This document shows positions 16,810 to 24,820 of a stretch of 64,000 nt of DNA, piece by piece (positions within the stretch are counted from its first letter, which is position 1; each line of letters starts with the position of its first letter). The notes under the pieces were generated by a model. The model saw only the letters and a program-made list of their open reading frames with translations. It was not told where the DNA came from and ran no database searches. A program made the translations under genes and the position numbers. This stretch comes from an uncultured Clostridia bacterium (lineage in GTDB: Bacteria; Bacillota; Clostridia; Christensenellales; UBA1242): positions 248,001-312,000 of the forward strand of contig CAKVOE010000001.1 of the NCBI GenBank assembly GCA_934778215.1, read 5' to 3'.

Positions 16810-17124
16810 ATGTTATTAAATTTTTTTGATTTAAAACAAAAGGAAATTATTAATATTGTTGATGGTAAAAAACTAGGTTTTCCTGATGACATAGTTTTTG
16901 ATAGCGAAAACACAACGGTTAAAAGTTTTACTATTCCGGGGCAAAGCAAGGCTTTTGGATTAAAGCGAGGCGAAAGTAAAACTATTAATTTAAGAGATAT
17001 TTATTTAATCGGCGAGGACGTAATTTTGGTAAATATTCCTACGCTTGTGACAAACACAGAGTATGAGCAAAAGGCTTGTTGTAAGCAAATTGAGCCTAAG
17101 CAATTTAGAAGGCTAAAAAATTAA
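16810..17124 (+). CDS. YlmC/YmxH-family PRC-barrel sporulation protein
   Basis: Small (104-residue) PRC-barrel protein of the YlmC/YmxH family, which is associated with sporulation genes in Firmicutes; the molecular role is unknown. Family features are the start LNFFDLKQKEIINIVDGKKLGFPDDI and the central LRDIYLIGEDVILVNIP (quoted in part). AAGGAAG precedes the ATG. It is divergent from sigG, with 69 nt between the starts, and lies ahead of nrdR. Confidence 0.8.
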   Translation: MLLNFFDLKQKEIINIVDGKKLGFPDDIVFDSENTTVKSFTIPGQSKAFGLKRGESKTINLRDIYLIGEDVILVNIPTLVTNTEYEQKACCKQIEPKQFRRLKN

Positions 17125-17177
17125 GTTGAAAAAATAAAATATATATGGTATAATTGTTGTATTAGGAGATCTATACA

Positions 17178-17639
17178 ATGAAGTGTATTTATTGTGGTTG
17201 CGAAGATAGTAAGGTTTTAGACAGCCGTGCAGTAGACGAAAATAACGCCATAAAAAGAAGACGAGAATGCAACAATTGTTTTAAGCGTTTTACAACTTAC
17301 GAAACTATTGAAGTATCGCCAATTTTGGTAATTAAAAGAAATGGCGAGCGTCAAGCGTTTTTGTCGTCAAAAATAAAAGCAGGCATTATTAAGTCTTGCG
17401 AAAAAAGACCGGTTTCTATAGAACAGATTGATGAGATGGTTGCAAGTATAGAACAAAAGGTTCAAAATTATCCAAAAAAAGAAATTCCGTCAAGCGAACT
17501 TGGCGAAATGGTTATGGCTGAGTTAGAAAAGGTAGACAAAGTTTCTTACATAAGGTTTGCATCTGTTTACAAACAGTTTGAAGATGTTTCAAAGTTTAAA
17601 GAATTTGTGCAAAAACTTGCGGACGATATTACAAATTAA
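17178..17639 (+). CDS. nrdR: Transcriptional repressor NrdR
   Basis: Zinc-finger and ATP-cone repressor of ribonucleotide reductase genes. The 153-residue protein has the zinc ribbon CxxC at residues 3-6 (MKCIYCGCEDSKVLDSR) and a second CxxC (ECNNCFKRFTTYE), followed by the ATP-cone (ILVIKRNGERQAFLSSKI). Length is standard. It has a TATAAT-like box and TAGGAG upstream and is followed by a terminator overlapping the feoA leader. Confidence 0.96.
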   Translation: MKCIYCGCEDSKVLDSRAVDENNAIKRRRECNNCFKRFTTYETIEVSPILVIKRNGERQAFLSSKIKAGIIKSCEKRPVSIEQIDEMVASIEQKVQNYPKKEIPSSELGEMVMAELEKVDKVSYIRFASVYKQFEDVSKFKEFVQKLADDITN

Positions 17640-17646
17640 AGTTTTA

Positions 17647-17690
17647 AAAACCTCTTGGTATTCATAAAATTTACCAGGGGGTTTTATTTT
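17647..17690 (+). terminator. Terminator after nrdR overlapping the feoA ribosome binding site
   Basis: 14-bp stem with two G-U pairs (17647-17660 with 17672-17685), then TTTTATTTT. The G-run (17677-17681) that would serve as the feoA SD is inside the right arm, and the tail runs into the feoA TTG start. Confidence 0.75.
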
Positions 17691-17907
17691 GAAATTAAGT
17701 GATTGTAAATTTCCTTGCAAACTAATATTTTTGGGCGAGTGCGGTAGCGTTAAGCAAAACGAATTGCAAAAATATGGGTTAGCAAAAAATATGACATTTG
17801 AAGTAAAGTCTGTTTTAAAAAAGACTTACATTGTTCGTGTGTTAAATTCTTTTTATGCAATTAATGAAGAAATGGCAAATTGTATTGAGGTAAAAACGTA
17901 TGAATAA
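17689..17907 (+). CDS. feoA: Ferrous iron transport protein FeoA
   Basis: Small SH3-like cytoplasmic partner of FeoB. The 72-residue protein starts at TTG 17689 (KLSDCKFPCKLIFLGECG) and shows the FeoA pattern with a short LxxYGLAKNMTFEV segment. The GGGGG ahead of it sits in the terminator stem of nrdR, so initiation may depend on RNA folding. It overlaps feoB by 8 nt, which indicates translational coupling. Confidence 0.8.
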   Translation: MKLSDCKFPCKLIFLGECGSVKQNELQKYGLAKNMTFEVKSVLKKTYIVRVLNSFYAINEEMANCIEVKTYE

Positions 17908-19666
17908 AGTCGTTTTAGTAGGAAACCCCAATACTGGCAAAACCACGCTTTTTAATACTATAACCAAAGCACACGAAAAGGTTGCAAATTATAGCGGTGT
18001 AACGGTAAAAGAAAGAGCAAAAAAAGTTAATGTAAAAGGAAAGACCTTTGAAGTGGTAGACCTGCCGGGTCTATATTCTTATAACGCTTTGGGCGATGAC
18101 GAGTGTGTCGCCCGTAAATTTATAGACAAAAACAAAGATGCTCTATATATATTTGTAGCATCAGCACAAGACATTCAAAAAAACATAAATTTGTTATATG
18201 AGTTGTCTAACCTTCATTTAAAGGTTGGTGTTTTTGTAAATGCGTACAATATGACGGCATCAAAAATAGACGAGTCGTTATTAGAAAAAGTTCTACAAGT
18301 GCCTGTTTTGGTGCAGAACGCAACAAGGGGCAGAAACAAAATTTTGAGTTGGATAGAAACAATTAACACAATTGATTCCTACATTTCGCATTTTGATGTA
18401 GAATCCATTAAAAAACTTTGTAACATTGAGATATCCGAACAAAAAATAGATAAATTTTTGTTACACCCAATTTTTGGTAAACTTTTCTTTGTTGGCGTAA
18501 TTTTGGCAATATTAATTTTTTCTATGATTATTGTAGATATATTAATTGGTGATGTGGTAGAGTCTTGGTGGCTAAAAGTCGGAAATATTGTAACAGCCTT
18601 TCTTTTAAAACATAATTTACCTATAATTGCGGGGTTTTGTTCATCGGTTTTGGTAAGTTCGCTTGGTGCGGTTATAACATTTTTGCCAGAATTGTTTGCT
18701 ATTTTGTTTTGTATGTATCTTTTAGAAGAAACAGGGTATTTGCCAAGGGTGGCAACGCTATTTAATTTCAGCCTATCCAAATTTGGCTTAAACGGACAAA
18801 GCATTTTTAGTTTGTGTTTGGGGGTGGGGTGTACAACAACGGGTGTAATAGCCACTCGCAATGTTCAAAGCAAACCCGCCCGATGTAAAACTATGCAACT
18901 TTTGCCGTTTATTGGTTGCTCAGCAAAATTGCCAATAGTGCTATATCTTGCAACCGCATTTTTATCTAGCGTAAAAATTTCGGTTTTGATGTTTGTGGTG
19001 GTAATTATTATTGGGTTGGTTTTTGTAAAAGTTAGCGGTGGGTGTGAGTCTGCACCCATGATAGTGGAACTTCCTCGTTTAAAACTCCCATCTATAAAGC
19101 AATTAATAAAAAAGAGTTTTTCAATAATTATTGAATTTAGCATAAGAGTTTTTTCGACCCTTTTAATTGTTTCAACTATAATTTGGGCTTTGGGACTAAT
19201 ACGGCTTGGAGAAAACAAAACTACGCTTATAGAGTATGCGGGCGAGTTTTTTAGTTATTTTTTAATTCCGCTAGGGTTAAAAGACCGAGCGGTAGCAATT
19301 GCAATTATTACTGGGCTTGTTGCAAAAGAAAACATTTTGGCAACACTTGCTATGTTTGGCAAAAGTGCGTTTAGCCCAATTCAGGCAATTTCATTTATTG
19401 CATTTATTTTGTTATATCCGCCATGTATTCCTGCTCTTAAATGTGTGAGAGTAGAATTTGGCAAGTTTATGCAAATTAAAATGTTTTTTACTCAACTCTT
19501 GTTAGCCTATTTAACTACTATGTTTATTTTTACCTTTTCGAGTTTGTTGGGTGAGGTGTTAGGCGTTATTTTGTCTACAATAATTTGCATTTTTGGTATT
19601 GTAATTTATGCAAAAGTTTTTAAAGTGTCTAAAACCCAATGCACAAGATGTAAATTGTCGGCATAA
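17900..19666 (+). CDS. feoB: Ferrous iron transporter FeoB
   Basis: Membrane Fe2+ transporter with an N-terminal G-protein domain. G1 is GNPNTGKTTLF (residues about 7-17), the switch segment VANYSGVTV and G3 DLPGLYSY follow, and the G domain is about 160 residues. The C-terminal part has two Gate-type repeats with LPFIGCSAKLPI and YPPCIPAL, both carrying the conserved cysteine, in about nine membrane segments. At 588 residues it is shorter than many FeoB proteins, mainly in the G-domain spacer. The G4 motif is not canonical (NAYN), as is common in this family. Confidence 0.93.
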   Translation: MNKVVLVGNPNTGKTTLFNTITKAHEKVANYSGVTVKERAKKVNVKGKTFEVVDLPGLYSYNALGDDECVARKFIDKNKDALYIFVASAQDIQKNINLLYELSNLHLKVGVFVNAYNMTASKIDESLLEKVLQVPVLVQNATRGRNKILSWIETINTIDSYISHFDVESIKKLCNIEISEQKIDKFLLHPIFGKLFFVGVILAILIFSMIIVDILIGDVVESWWLKVGNIVTAFLLKHNLPIIAGFCSSVLVSSLGAVITFLPELFAILFCMYLLEETGYLPRVATLFNFSLSKFGLNGQSIFSLCLGVGCTTTGVIATRNVQSKPARCKTMQLLPFIGCSAKLPIVLYLATAFLSSVKISVLMFVVVIIIGLVFVKVSGGCESAPMIVELPRLKLPSIKQLIKKSFSIIIEFSIRVFSTLLIVSTIIWALGLIRLGENKTTLIEYAGEFFSYFLIPLGLKDRAVAIAIITGLVAKENILATLAMFGKSAFSPIQAISFIAFILLYPPCIPALKCVRVEFGKFMQIKMFFTQLLLAYLTTMFIFTFSSLLGEVLGVILSTIICIFGIVIYAKVFKVSKTQCTRCKLSA

Positions 19667-19710
19667 AAATTTGTAAATGCAACACAATATTCATACAAGG
19701 AGATTTTTGT

Positions 19711-20430
19711 ATGAGTTTTGGATTAGTGGTTTTGACCGTAATATTAATTACGCTTATGTGCGGTGCGGGTCAAAGAATATTAGACAAAATGCGTTTAAAC
19801 GACAAGTGGGCATTAATTTTGGTACTTGCAATGGTAGTTGGCATTTTAATTCCGCCAATAAAAATAACAAGCAATTTTAGTTTTTCTATAGGCGGGTTTT
19901 TGATACCATTTGGCATTTGCATTTATATGCTAATAGCAAACGGTTTAAATTTTGATTTGTTTAGAGCGATAATGGGAACAATTATCACTGCAGGACTTAT
20001 TCTTTTGGCGCAGTGGTTACTCCCAAGCAAAACACCCGAAGATATAGTTGTAGACATAACAATTATATACGGTATTATTGCTGGTCTTGTTGCTTACATT
20101 TTAGGAAGAAGCAGAAGAAACGCCTTTATATGCTCGGTTTTTGGTTTAACACTCGCAAGCGTTATTCAATTTTTTATTTCTATGGCAAGAGGTCAAATTG
20201 TGCCACTAAGTTTAGGAAGTGGCGGGGCTTTTGATAGCATGGTGTTGTCTATTGTTATAGCAGTTGGACTATGTGAACTTGTAGGTACAACAGCCGAAAT
20301 TATTGTTGGCAAAAGCAGAAAAAAAGCATTTGATATGGAAACGGGCGAGTTTGTCGAAATAGAAAATAAGAATATAACATCGGGTAAAACAAACAAAGAC
20401 GAAAGAGAGGTGCATAATGAAAAAAATTAA
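19711..20430 (+). CDS. DUF1614-family membrane protein
   Basis: 239 residues with about six membrane segments, including the family pattern GAGQRILDKMRLNDKWALI near the start, GIIAGLVAYILGRSRRNAF in the middle and GSGGAFDSMVLSIVIAVGL near the end. The function of DUF1614 proteins is unknown; in Clostridia they are often found near sporulation genes. AAGGAG precedes the ATG. The gene overlaps spoIIP by 14 nt, so the pair is translationally coupled. Confidence 0.75.
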   Translation: MSFGLVVLTVILITLMCGAGQRILDKMRLNDKWALILVLAMVVGILIPPIKITSNFSFSIGGFLIPFGICIYMLIANGLNFDLFRAIMGTIITAGLILLAQWLLPSKTPEDIVVDITIIYGIIAGLVAYILGRSRRNAFICSVFGLTLASVIQFFISMARGQIVPLSLGSGGAFDSMVLSIVIAVGLCELVGTTAEIIVGKSRKKAFDMETGEFVEIENKNITSGKTNKDEREVHNEKN

Positions 20431-21598
20431 AAAAAGTACAATCTGCAATTTATTTTTAGTGATTTTTGCGGTAATTATTGGCTTGTCTGTTTCGGTCGTT
20501 GGTGGTAAAAATGTAGCGAGTGCAGACACAAACGATTATTACACAATATTTGACACAAATGAAGACGGCAAGGTTTTATTTATGAAGGGCGACAATGTAA
20601 ATGTAGATGACGAATATATAAGTTCGGACAACCGTTTATATGTTATAAAAAGCGTAGACGATACAAACAAAACGGGTGTTGCGGAGTATATGGAAGATGT
20701 AAAAATGCCGGTTTTGAATATAAAAAGAAACAGAGAACATAATTTTGCGAATGCTAGTTCGGGCGATAAAAAAATTGGACTATATCACACCCATAATGAC
20801 GAGTGTTACAATAACGAAGACGGTACAGACAGTATTTATGGCAAAGGTGGTGTTCATGATGTAGGAAAGGCACTAAAAAAGAATTTTGAAAAATTAGGAA
20901 TAACGGTTTTTTATAGCGAAAATTTGCACTTGCCACACGATTCGGGTGCATATACAAGAAGTCAAAGCACGGCATCAGAATTATTAAGAAACGGGTTAGA
21001 CGCTATTTTTGACGTTCATAGAGATGCAACACCCCGAAGCGAGTATATTACTACCGTAAATGGCGAAACAATGAGTAAAATAAGAATAGTTATAGGTTCT
21101 GCAAATGTAAAAAGTGCAATAAACAAAGAGTTTGCCCTAAATATAAAAGCGTATGCAGACGAAGTTTATCCGGGCTTAATTAAAGACATTTATATTGGTA
21201 GAGGGAACTACAATCAACAACTATCCGAAAGAGCGTTGTTGTTTGAAATGGGAACAAATTTAATAGAAAAAGATTTGGTCAAAAAGTCTACCTATCCATT
21301 GGCAAAAACAGTAGATGTGGTTTTGTACGGAACAAAATCTGCAAGCAGTCAAAGTGTTGCTGATTTGGACACCAATAACTCAACTGGCGAAATTTTGGAT
21401 ACGGGTATGGTCGAAAGCCAGTCTACCAGCAACGCTACATCAGTTGTTTTGTGGGTAATTTTAGGAAGTATTGGCGGGGTTGTTGCAATATTTGGAATAG
21501 TATGCATATTTTCTAAAAAAACAAGGTATGCAGTTGGAAGATTTTTTAGTGAACTATTTGCTGGTATTTTTGGCAAAAAAAAGCCCGAGAACAATTAA
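20417..21598 (+). CDS. spoIIP: Stage II sporulation protein P (SpoIIP-like)
   Basis: Peptidoglycan amidase/endopeptidase of the engulfment machinery (SpoIID-SpoIIM-SpoIIP). The 393-residue protein has an N-terminal membrane anchor or signal (about residues 9-32), a catalytic domain starting at GLYHTHNDECY (about residue 118), and the conserved DVHRDATPR and RGNYNQQLSERALLFEMGTN segments (about 205 and 280). It ends with an additional membrane segment at about 345-367, so both ends may be anchored. GAGAGG precedes the ATG, which lies within the DUF1614 gene. Confidence 0.88.
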   Translation: MKKIKKSTICNLFLVIFAVIIGLSVSVVGGKNVASADTNDYYTIFDTNEDGKVLFMKGDNVNVDDEYISSDNRLYVIKSVDDTNKTGVAEYMEDVKMPVLNIKRNREHNFANASSGDKKIGLYHTHNDECYNNEDGTDSIYGKGGVHDVGKALKKNFEKLGITVFYSENLHLPHDSGAYTRSQSTASELLRNGLDAIFDVHRDATPRSEYITTVNGETMSKIRIVIGSANVKSAINKEFALNIKAYADEVYPGLIKDIYIGRGNYNQQLSERALLFEMGTNLIEKDLVKKSTYPLAKTVDVVLYGTKSASSQSVADLDTNNSTGEILDTGMVESQSTSNATSVVLWVILGSIGGVVAIFGIVCIFSKKTRYAVGRFFSELFAGIFGKKKPENN

Positions 21599-21617
21599 AA
21601 CTAATAGTTTTTATGTA

Positions 21618-21654
21618 GACTTTAATTCAACAATTTGAATTAAAGTCTTATTTT
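21618..21654 (+). terminator. Terminator after spoIIP
   Basis: 13-bp perfect stem GACTTTAATTCAA (21618-21630) with TTGAATTAAAGTC (21635-21647), then TTATTTT. Confidence 0.88.
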
Positions 21655-21727
21655 AATTATGGGCGTTTTTGAAGCGTTGATTTGGGTTATCTTTATTTAT
21701 TAAAACACAAAAAAGTTTGTAAAACAT

Positions 21728-21756
21728 TTGATAAATTTAGATAGATAGTGTAAAAT
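21728..21756 (+). promoter_or_regulatory. Fixed SigA promoter of P2
   Basis: TTGATA (21728-21733), 17 nt, TAAAAT (21751-21756). Hexamers and spacing are identical to the promoter in the invertible elements of P1 and P3, but no inverted repeats flank it. Confidence 0.8.
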
Positions 21757-21821
21757 ATAATTGATAATTTTGTATATTAAGTTAGCAAAGCAAAAGCGCT
21801 AATACAAAAGGAGAAGACTCA

Positions 21822-23804
21822 GTGCGAACAATTAAAAGATTTAGGGCGGTTTTATTTTTGCTTGTTTGTATGGTTCTGTGTTCGGTGCAAACTGTACAAG
21901 TCTTTTGCGCTGTCAAAATAAATGGGGGCGGAAGTACAACTGCAACCTATGATGTATTTTTAAGCAATGACGATATATTAAGCGTGTACCAACCCATAAA
22001 TTCTGAGGACCCAAAGTGGACAAAGTATGGTCATAACGCCACACTAAATGCAAACGCTACAAAAATAGAAACTACAAGTGCAGAAGCATTGCAATTTGCA
22101 CTAACAAACAAAGATAGTGAGGGTAATGCCGACCTAACTAAAATTAAGGCGGGGCTAACTTATGGCACAGATGACTATACAAAATCAACTACCCCAGTAT
22201 ATGGTAAAATAGATATTGTTAATGTAGATATTAAAACGGGGGAGATAATAGGAAAACTCAGTGACCCAACCTACAACTTTGAATGGTTTGGAAGAGATGT
22301 AACGCTCTCCGCAGGCACAATGCTTGCAAGTGGCAGAACGCTAGATACAGACACTACTTTTACCGTAGATTGCTACACCTATTACCCAACAATGTATATA
22401 AGGCGTTGCATAATAGACAACAACCAATGGCTAAGCGTATCCGAAAAGGATTTTGCCGGTTCGGTAGAAGTGCCAGAATATTACACCGCAACCTTTACTG
22501 CAACTTTATATAACCCCAATAAATCAATAGCTTTGGTTGGTGGTAAGGTAGTTCCTCGAAGTTATATTAGTGACCATGGTCCGTTGGCTTATTACAAATC
22601 GGCATATTTAAAAAAATATTATGCAACAGTAGGTTCTAGCGATTATTCAATTACAGATTATACAATGAATGTGTCTACTCAAAGTTTAATGCTTAGTTGG
22701 TGTACAAATCTTACCAAGGCATGGGAAACTGGTGCAACCAGCCTTGCGGGATACAAGTGTGCCAAAAGTTGCCAAGGCGAAGGGTTTTCTGCTTTTGTTT
22801 ATAATAGTTTGTATTTAATTAAATATGCAAACAACAATTCACAAGCTATGGTAGGCAACGGCAATAGTAGTTCTTATAACAAATATAACGCAATTACAAA
22901 CAAAAATGGTATAGGAGACAGTGCGGGAGATAGCGATGTTTTATCAGTTACCATAGACGGCGTAAATATTAAGTATGGCAAAAAGGTGGAGCTTGGCTCA
23001 TCGGTTTACTGCACATATTCTGCGGTAAATTATTTAGAAAGTGTTAAATCGGGCGGAACAATAGGTATGCTGGTTTCTAATTCGGCTGGCGGAAATGAAG
23101 CAGGCTTGCTTTATGGGTACAAGTCAGATTACACAAACACTACAACGGGTGGACTAACCGAAAAGAAAGGGTTGTATACCACACAGTTTTTAACGCATTC
23201 AGAAAGTGGCAAAAGAGTATTATTAGATGGTTATGTAGGTTCCAACAGTTACACTTCGGTAATGTGTTTAGGAGTGGCAGACCCATGGTCTAATATGTAT
23301 ACATGGGTGTTTGGAACAGCTGTATTAAATAATAATGATGACCCCGAGCGTGGTAGTTCTGCAACCGAAATAAACATATATGCAACAACAAACAAATATG
23401 ATTATGAAAAAAATAATTATATAACAGAAAACTTTGGTGGTGCAGGTGCTGTTAATTATGCAAAAAAAATGGAAGCAATTAACAACGCAGGATACAATAA
23501 ACTAAGTTATAGTATGCCAAAATCAGCTGGATATTGCAGAACGCTTGGTGTTAGCACAACATCTCAATTGGACTCAATAATTGGTTTGCCTAGCGATTCA
23601 TACGATAAAGCTAGTTCATCTTCAAAAGGGCTTTGCGATAACTATTATTGCAGTTCAATCAACAACAATTCGCAATATTTTATGGGTATTCTTAAAGGCG
23701 GAAGCACAGATTACGGCTCATATATTGGAACATTTAATTTTTATATTTCAAACTCAATAGGAAGTTGCAGTTATTATATAGGTATGCGAACAGTATTGTA
23801 TTAA
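21822..23804 (+). CDS. P2: exported protein with C-type-lectin-like variable C-terminus
   Basis: 660 residues, start GTG with AAGGAG 8 nt upstream. The signal peptide (MRTIKRFRAVLFLLVCMVLC, cleavage near VFCA) is followed by VKINGGGSTTATY. Residues about 40-235 match P1 and P3 nearly exactly, even at synonymous sites. From about residue 240 it diverges (YNPNKSIALVGGKVVPRSY; an insertion around YATVGSSDYSITDY). It keeps KSCQGEGFSAFVYN, LGVADPWSNMYTWVFG and the C-terminal KGGSTDYGSYIGTFNFY, then YYIGMRT. The final variable segment differs from P1 and P3 at most positions and ends without the LVG/IIG tail. Unlike the others it has a non-inverting promoter, so it may be expressed constantly. Confidence 0.85.
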   Translation: MRTIKRFRAVLFLLVCMVLCSVQTVQVFCAVKINGGGSTTATYDVFLSNDDILSVYQPINSEDPKWTKYGHNATLNANATKIETTSAEALQFALTNKDSEGNADLTKIKAGLTYGTDDYTKSTTPVYGKIDIVNVDIKTGEIIGKLSDPTYNFEWFGRDVTLSAGTMLASGRTLDTDTTFTVDCYTYYPTMYIRRCIIDNNQWLSVSEKDFAGSVEVPEYYTATFTATLYNPNKSIALVGGKVVPRSYISDHGPLAYYKSAYLKKYYATVGSSDYSITDYTMNVSTQSLMLSWCTNLTKAWETGATSLAGYKCAKSCQGEGFSAFVYNSLYLIKYANNNSQAMVGNGNSSSYNKYNAITNKNGIGDSAGDSDVLSVTIDGVNIKYGKKVELGSSVYCTYSAVNYLESVKSGGTIGMLVSNSAGGNEAGLLYGYKSDYTNTTTGGLTEKKGLYTTQFLTHSESGKRVLLDGYVGSNSYTSVMCLGVADPWSNMYTWVFGTAVLNNNDDPERGSSATEINIYATTNKYDYEKNNYITENFGGAGAVNYAKKMEAINNAGYNKLSYSMPKSAGYCRTLGVSTTSQLDSIIGLPSDSYDKASSSSKGLCDNYYCSSINNNSQYFMGILKGGSTDYGSYIGTFNFYISNSIGSCSYYIGMRTVLY

Positions 23805-23818
23805 TTTTGGAAATTTTT

Positions 23819-23890
23819 ATGCAATTTATAAAAAGATTTAGAGCATTTTTATTTATGATAGAATTTCACAATTTAATTGAAAAAAATTAA
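23819..23890 (+). pseudogene. Remnant start of a fourth P-family gene
   Basis: A 24-codon frame beginning MQFIKRFRAFLFM, which matches the start of the P1/P3 signal peptide, then changing to IEFHNLIEKN and a stop. The DNA from 23819 to about 23861 is close to the first 43 bases of P1 and P3 and then loses similarity. It lies 14 nt after the P2 stop. It is best explained as the 5' end left by deletion of another paralogue or by recombination between copies. Confidence 0.75.
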
Positions 23891-23924
23891 AAACTCAAGG
23901 GCTAAGGCAATTGAAACTAGTGAT

Positions 23925-23957
23925 AAAAAAGGGATGTCAAATTGACATCCCTTTTTT
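23925..23957. terminator. Bidirectional terminator
   Basis: 16-bp perfect stem (23925-23940 with 23942-23957) with an A-run at one end and a T-run at the other, so it can stop P2 transcripts on the + strand and the small gene on the minus strand. Confidence 0.9.
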
Positions 23958-23962
23958 ATAAG

Positions 23963-24232
23963 CTAAAGATAATAATCATAGTCATCTTCTTGTTCTTCTA
24001 ATTTTTTCATCTCTTCTATGTGTTTTTTTGTAACTTCTTCTTGAGTTTTTGAATGAAAATAAAGAGGTGAGCCATATTGTGGACAAGAAGACACAACGGT
24101 ATCTGATAAAAATGTAACTTCTTCCCAAGTAGATTCGTCTTTTAAATTTTTAACCATTATTTTTTGATCTTTACATTCTGGATGTTTTTTTATAAATTTA
24201 CCTAAAAAATCATATAATTCTTGAATTGTCAT
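23963..24232 (-). CDS. Small hypothetical acidic protein
   Basis: 89 residues on the minus strand with AGGAGAT before the ATG and a TATAAT box about 20 nt further up, so it looks like a genuine gene. It starts MTIQELYDFLGKFIKKHPEC, which resembles the pattern (MTVKELIxxL) of short proteins often found in phage and mobile regions, and ends in an acidic tail (EEQEDDYDYYL). No function can be assigned. It sits between P2 and P3 on the opposite strand. Confidence 0.7.
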   Translation of the reverse strand: MTIQELYDFLGKFIKKHPECKDQKIMVKNLKDESTWEEVTFLSDTVVSSCPQYGSPLYFHSKTQEEVTKKHIEEMKKLEEQEDDYDYYL

Positions 24233-24321
24233 AATATCTCCTTTTACTAAATTAATTCATTATAACATAAATAAATTCATATTTCAATACTTTTCAAAAA
24301 TTCTATTAATGGCAGTTAGAC

Positions 24322-24377
24322 GTGTGCTTGTTTTGATATAAGTCGGTGTCGCTACGCTACACTGAATACAAGCACAC
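24322..24377. other. Long hairpin in the P2-P3 intergenic region
   Basis: 10-bp perfect outer stem GTGTGCTTGT (24322-24331) with ACAAGCACAC (24368-24377), enclosing an imperfect inner palindrome at about 24346-24362. There is no reading frame. It could be part of a non-coding RNA or a decayed mobile element. Confidence 0.6.
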
Positions 24378-24402
24378 ACTTATAAACTAAATTAAAGAAT
24401 AC

Positions 24403-24445
24403 AAAAAGCGAAAGTGTTGGTAAACATAACACACTTTCGCTTTTT
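24403..24445. terminator. Terminator-like hairpin in the P2-P3 intergenic region
   Basis: 14-bp stem AAAAAGCGAAAGTG (24403-24416) with CACTTTCGCTTTTT (24432-24445), with A- and T-runs at the ends, so it can act on either strand. No gene directly precedes it. Confidence 0.75.
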
Positions 24446-24478
24446 GCTGTTATTTTTTCTTCTCTTTTTTATTATTGT

Positions 24479-24559
24479 AAACAAATATTCTTTGTTGTCA
24501 AGGTTAAAGTGTACGTCGCTATTGGCGACAATCCTTAACAACGTAAGTAATATTTGTTT
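24479..24559. other. Large nested stem-loop, possible non-coding RNA or MITE-like element
   Basis: Three nested stems: AAACAAATATT (24479-24489) with AATATTTGTTT (24549-24559); a 10-bp stem with one mismatch (24494-24503 with 24533-24542); and GTCGC/GCGAC (24515-24519 with 24525-24529). No coding potential and no flanking gene explains it. The rest of 24233-24645 holds no gene that I can see. Confidence 0.6.
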
Positions 24560-24645
24560 CTTTTTCAGTTAAGAGGGAAAAAAACACACTAATCATTTAT
24601 AGATTAAAGTGCTTATATTCCGCTAGTTTCAAACAGTATTGATTA

Positions 24646-24680
24646 AAAACGCTTTATTTTAAAAGGATAAAGCGTTTTTT
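24646..24680 (+). terminator. Terminator upstream of inverton 2
   Basis: 11-bp stem AAAACGCTTTA (24646-24656) with TAAAGCGTTTT (24668-24678) and a T-run. As at P1, a terminator insulates the invertible promoter from upstream transcription. Confidence 0.85.
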
Positions 24681-24694
24681 TGAGGCTCAAAAAA

Positions 24695-24723
24695 AGACCG
24701 CCTATTAGTATAATAGGTGGTCT
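24695..24723 (+). repeat. Left inverted repeat of inverton 2
   Basis: 29-nt near-palindromic site, a perfect (29/29) reverse complement of 24821-24849. It matches the left repeat at 8651-8679 except for two bases. A T-run follows on the + strand. Confidence 0.95.
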
Positions 24724-24820
24724 TTTTTGAAAAAAATCATTTTAAAAAAGACCAAATTTTGGAATTTGTGTTAAAAAAGTTGATATATTTATGCCATTAG
24801 AGTAAAATATTATTAGAAAA

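Noticed and set aside
12000..19220. Several antisense frames of 60-160 codons in the ftsA-feoB region
   Set aside because: All lie inside strong genes on the other strand and lack start signals.
24300..24645. A template repeat or RNA of a diversity-generating retroelement
   Set aside because: No similarity to the variable ends of P1-P3 is visible and there is no reverse transcriptase frame in the window.
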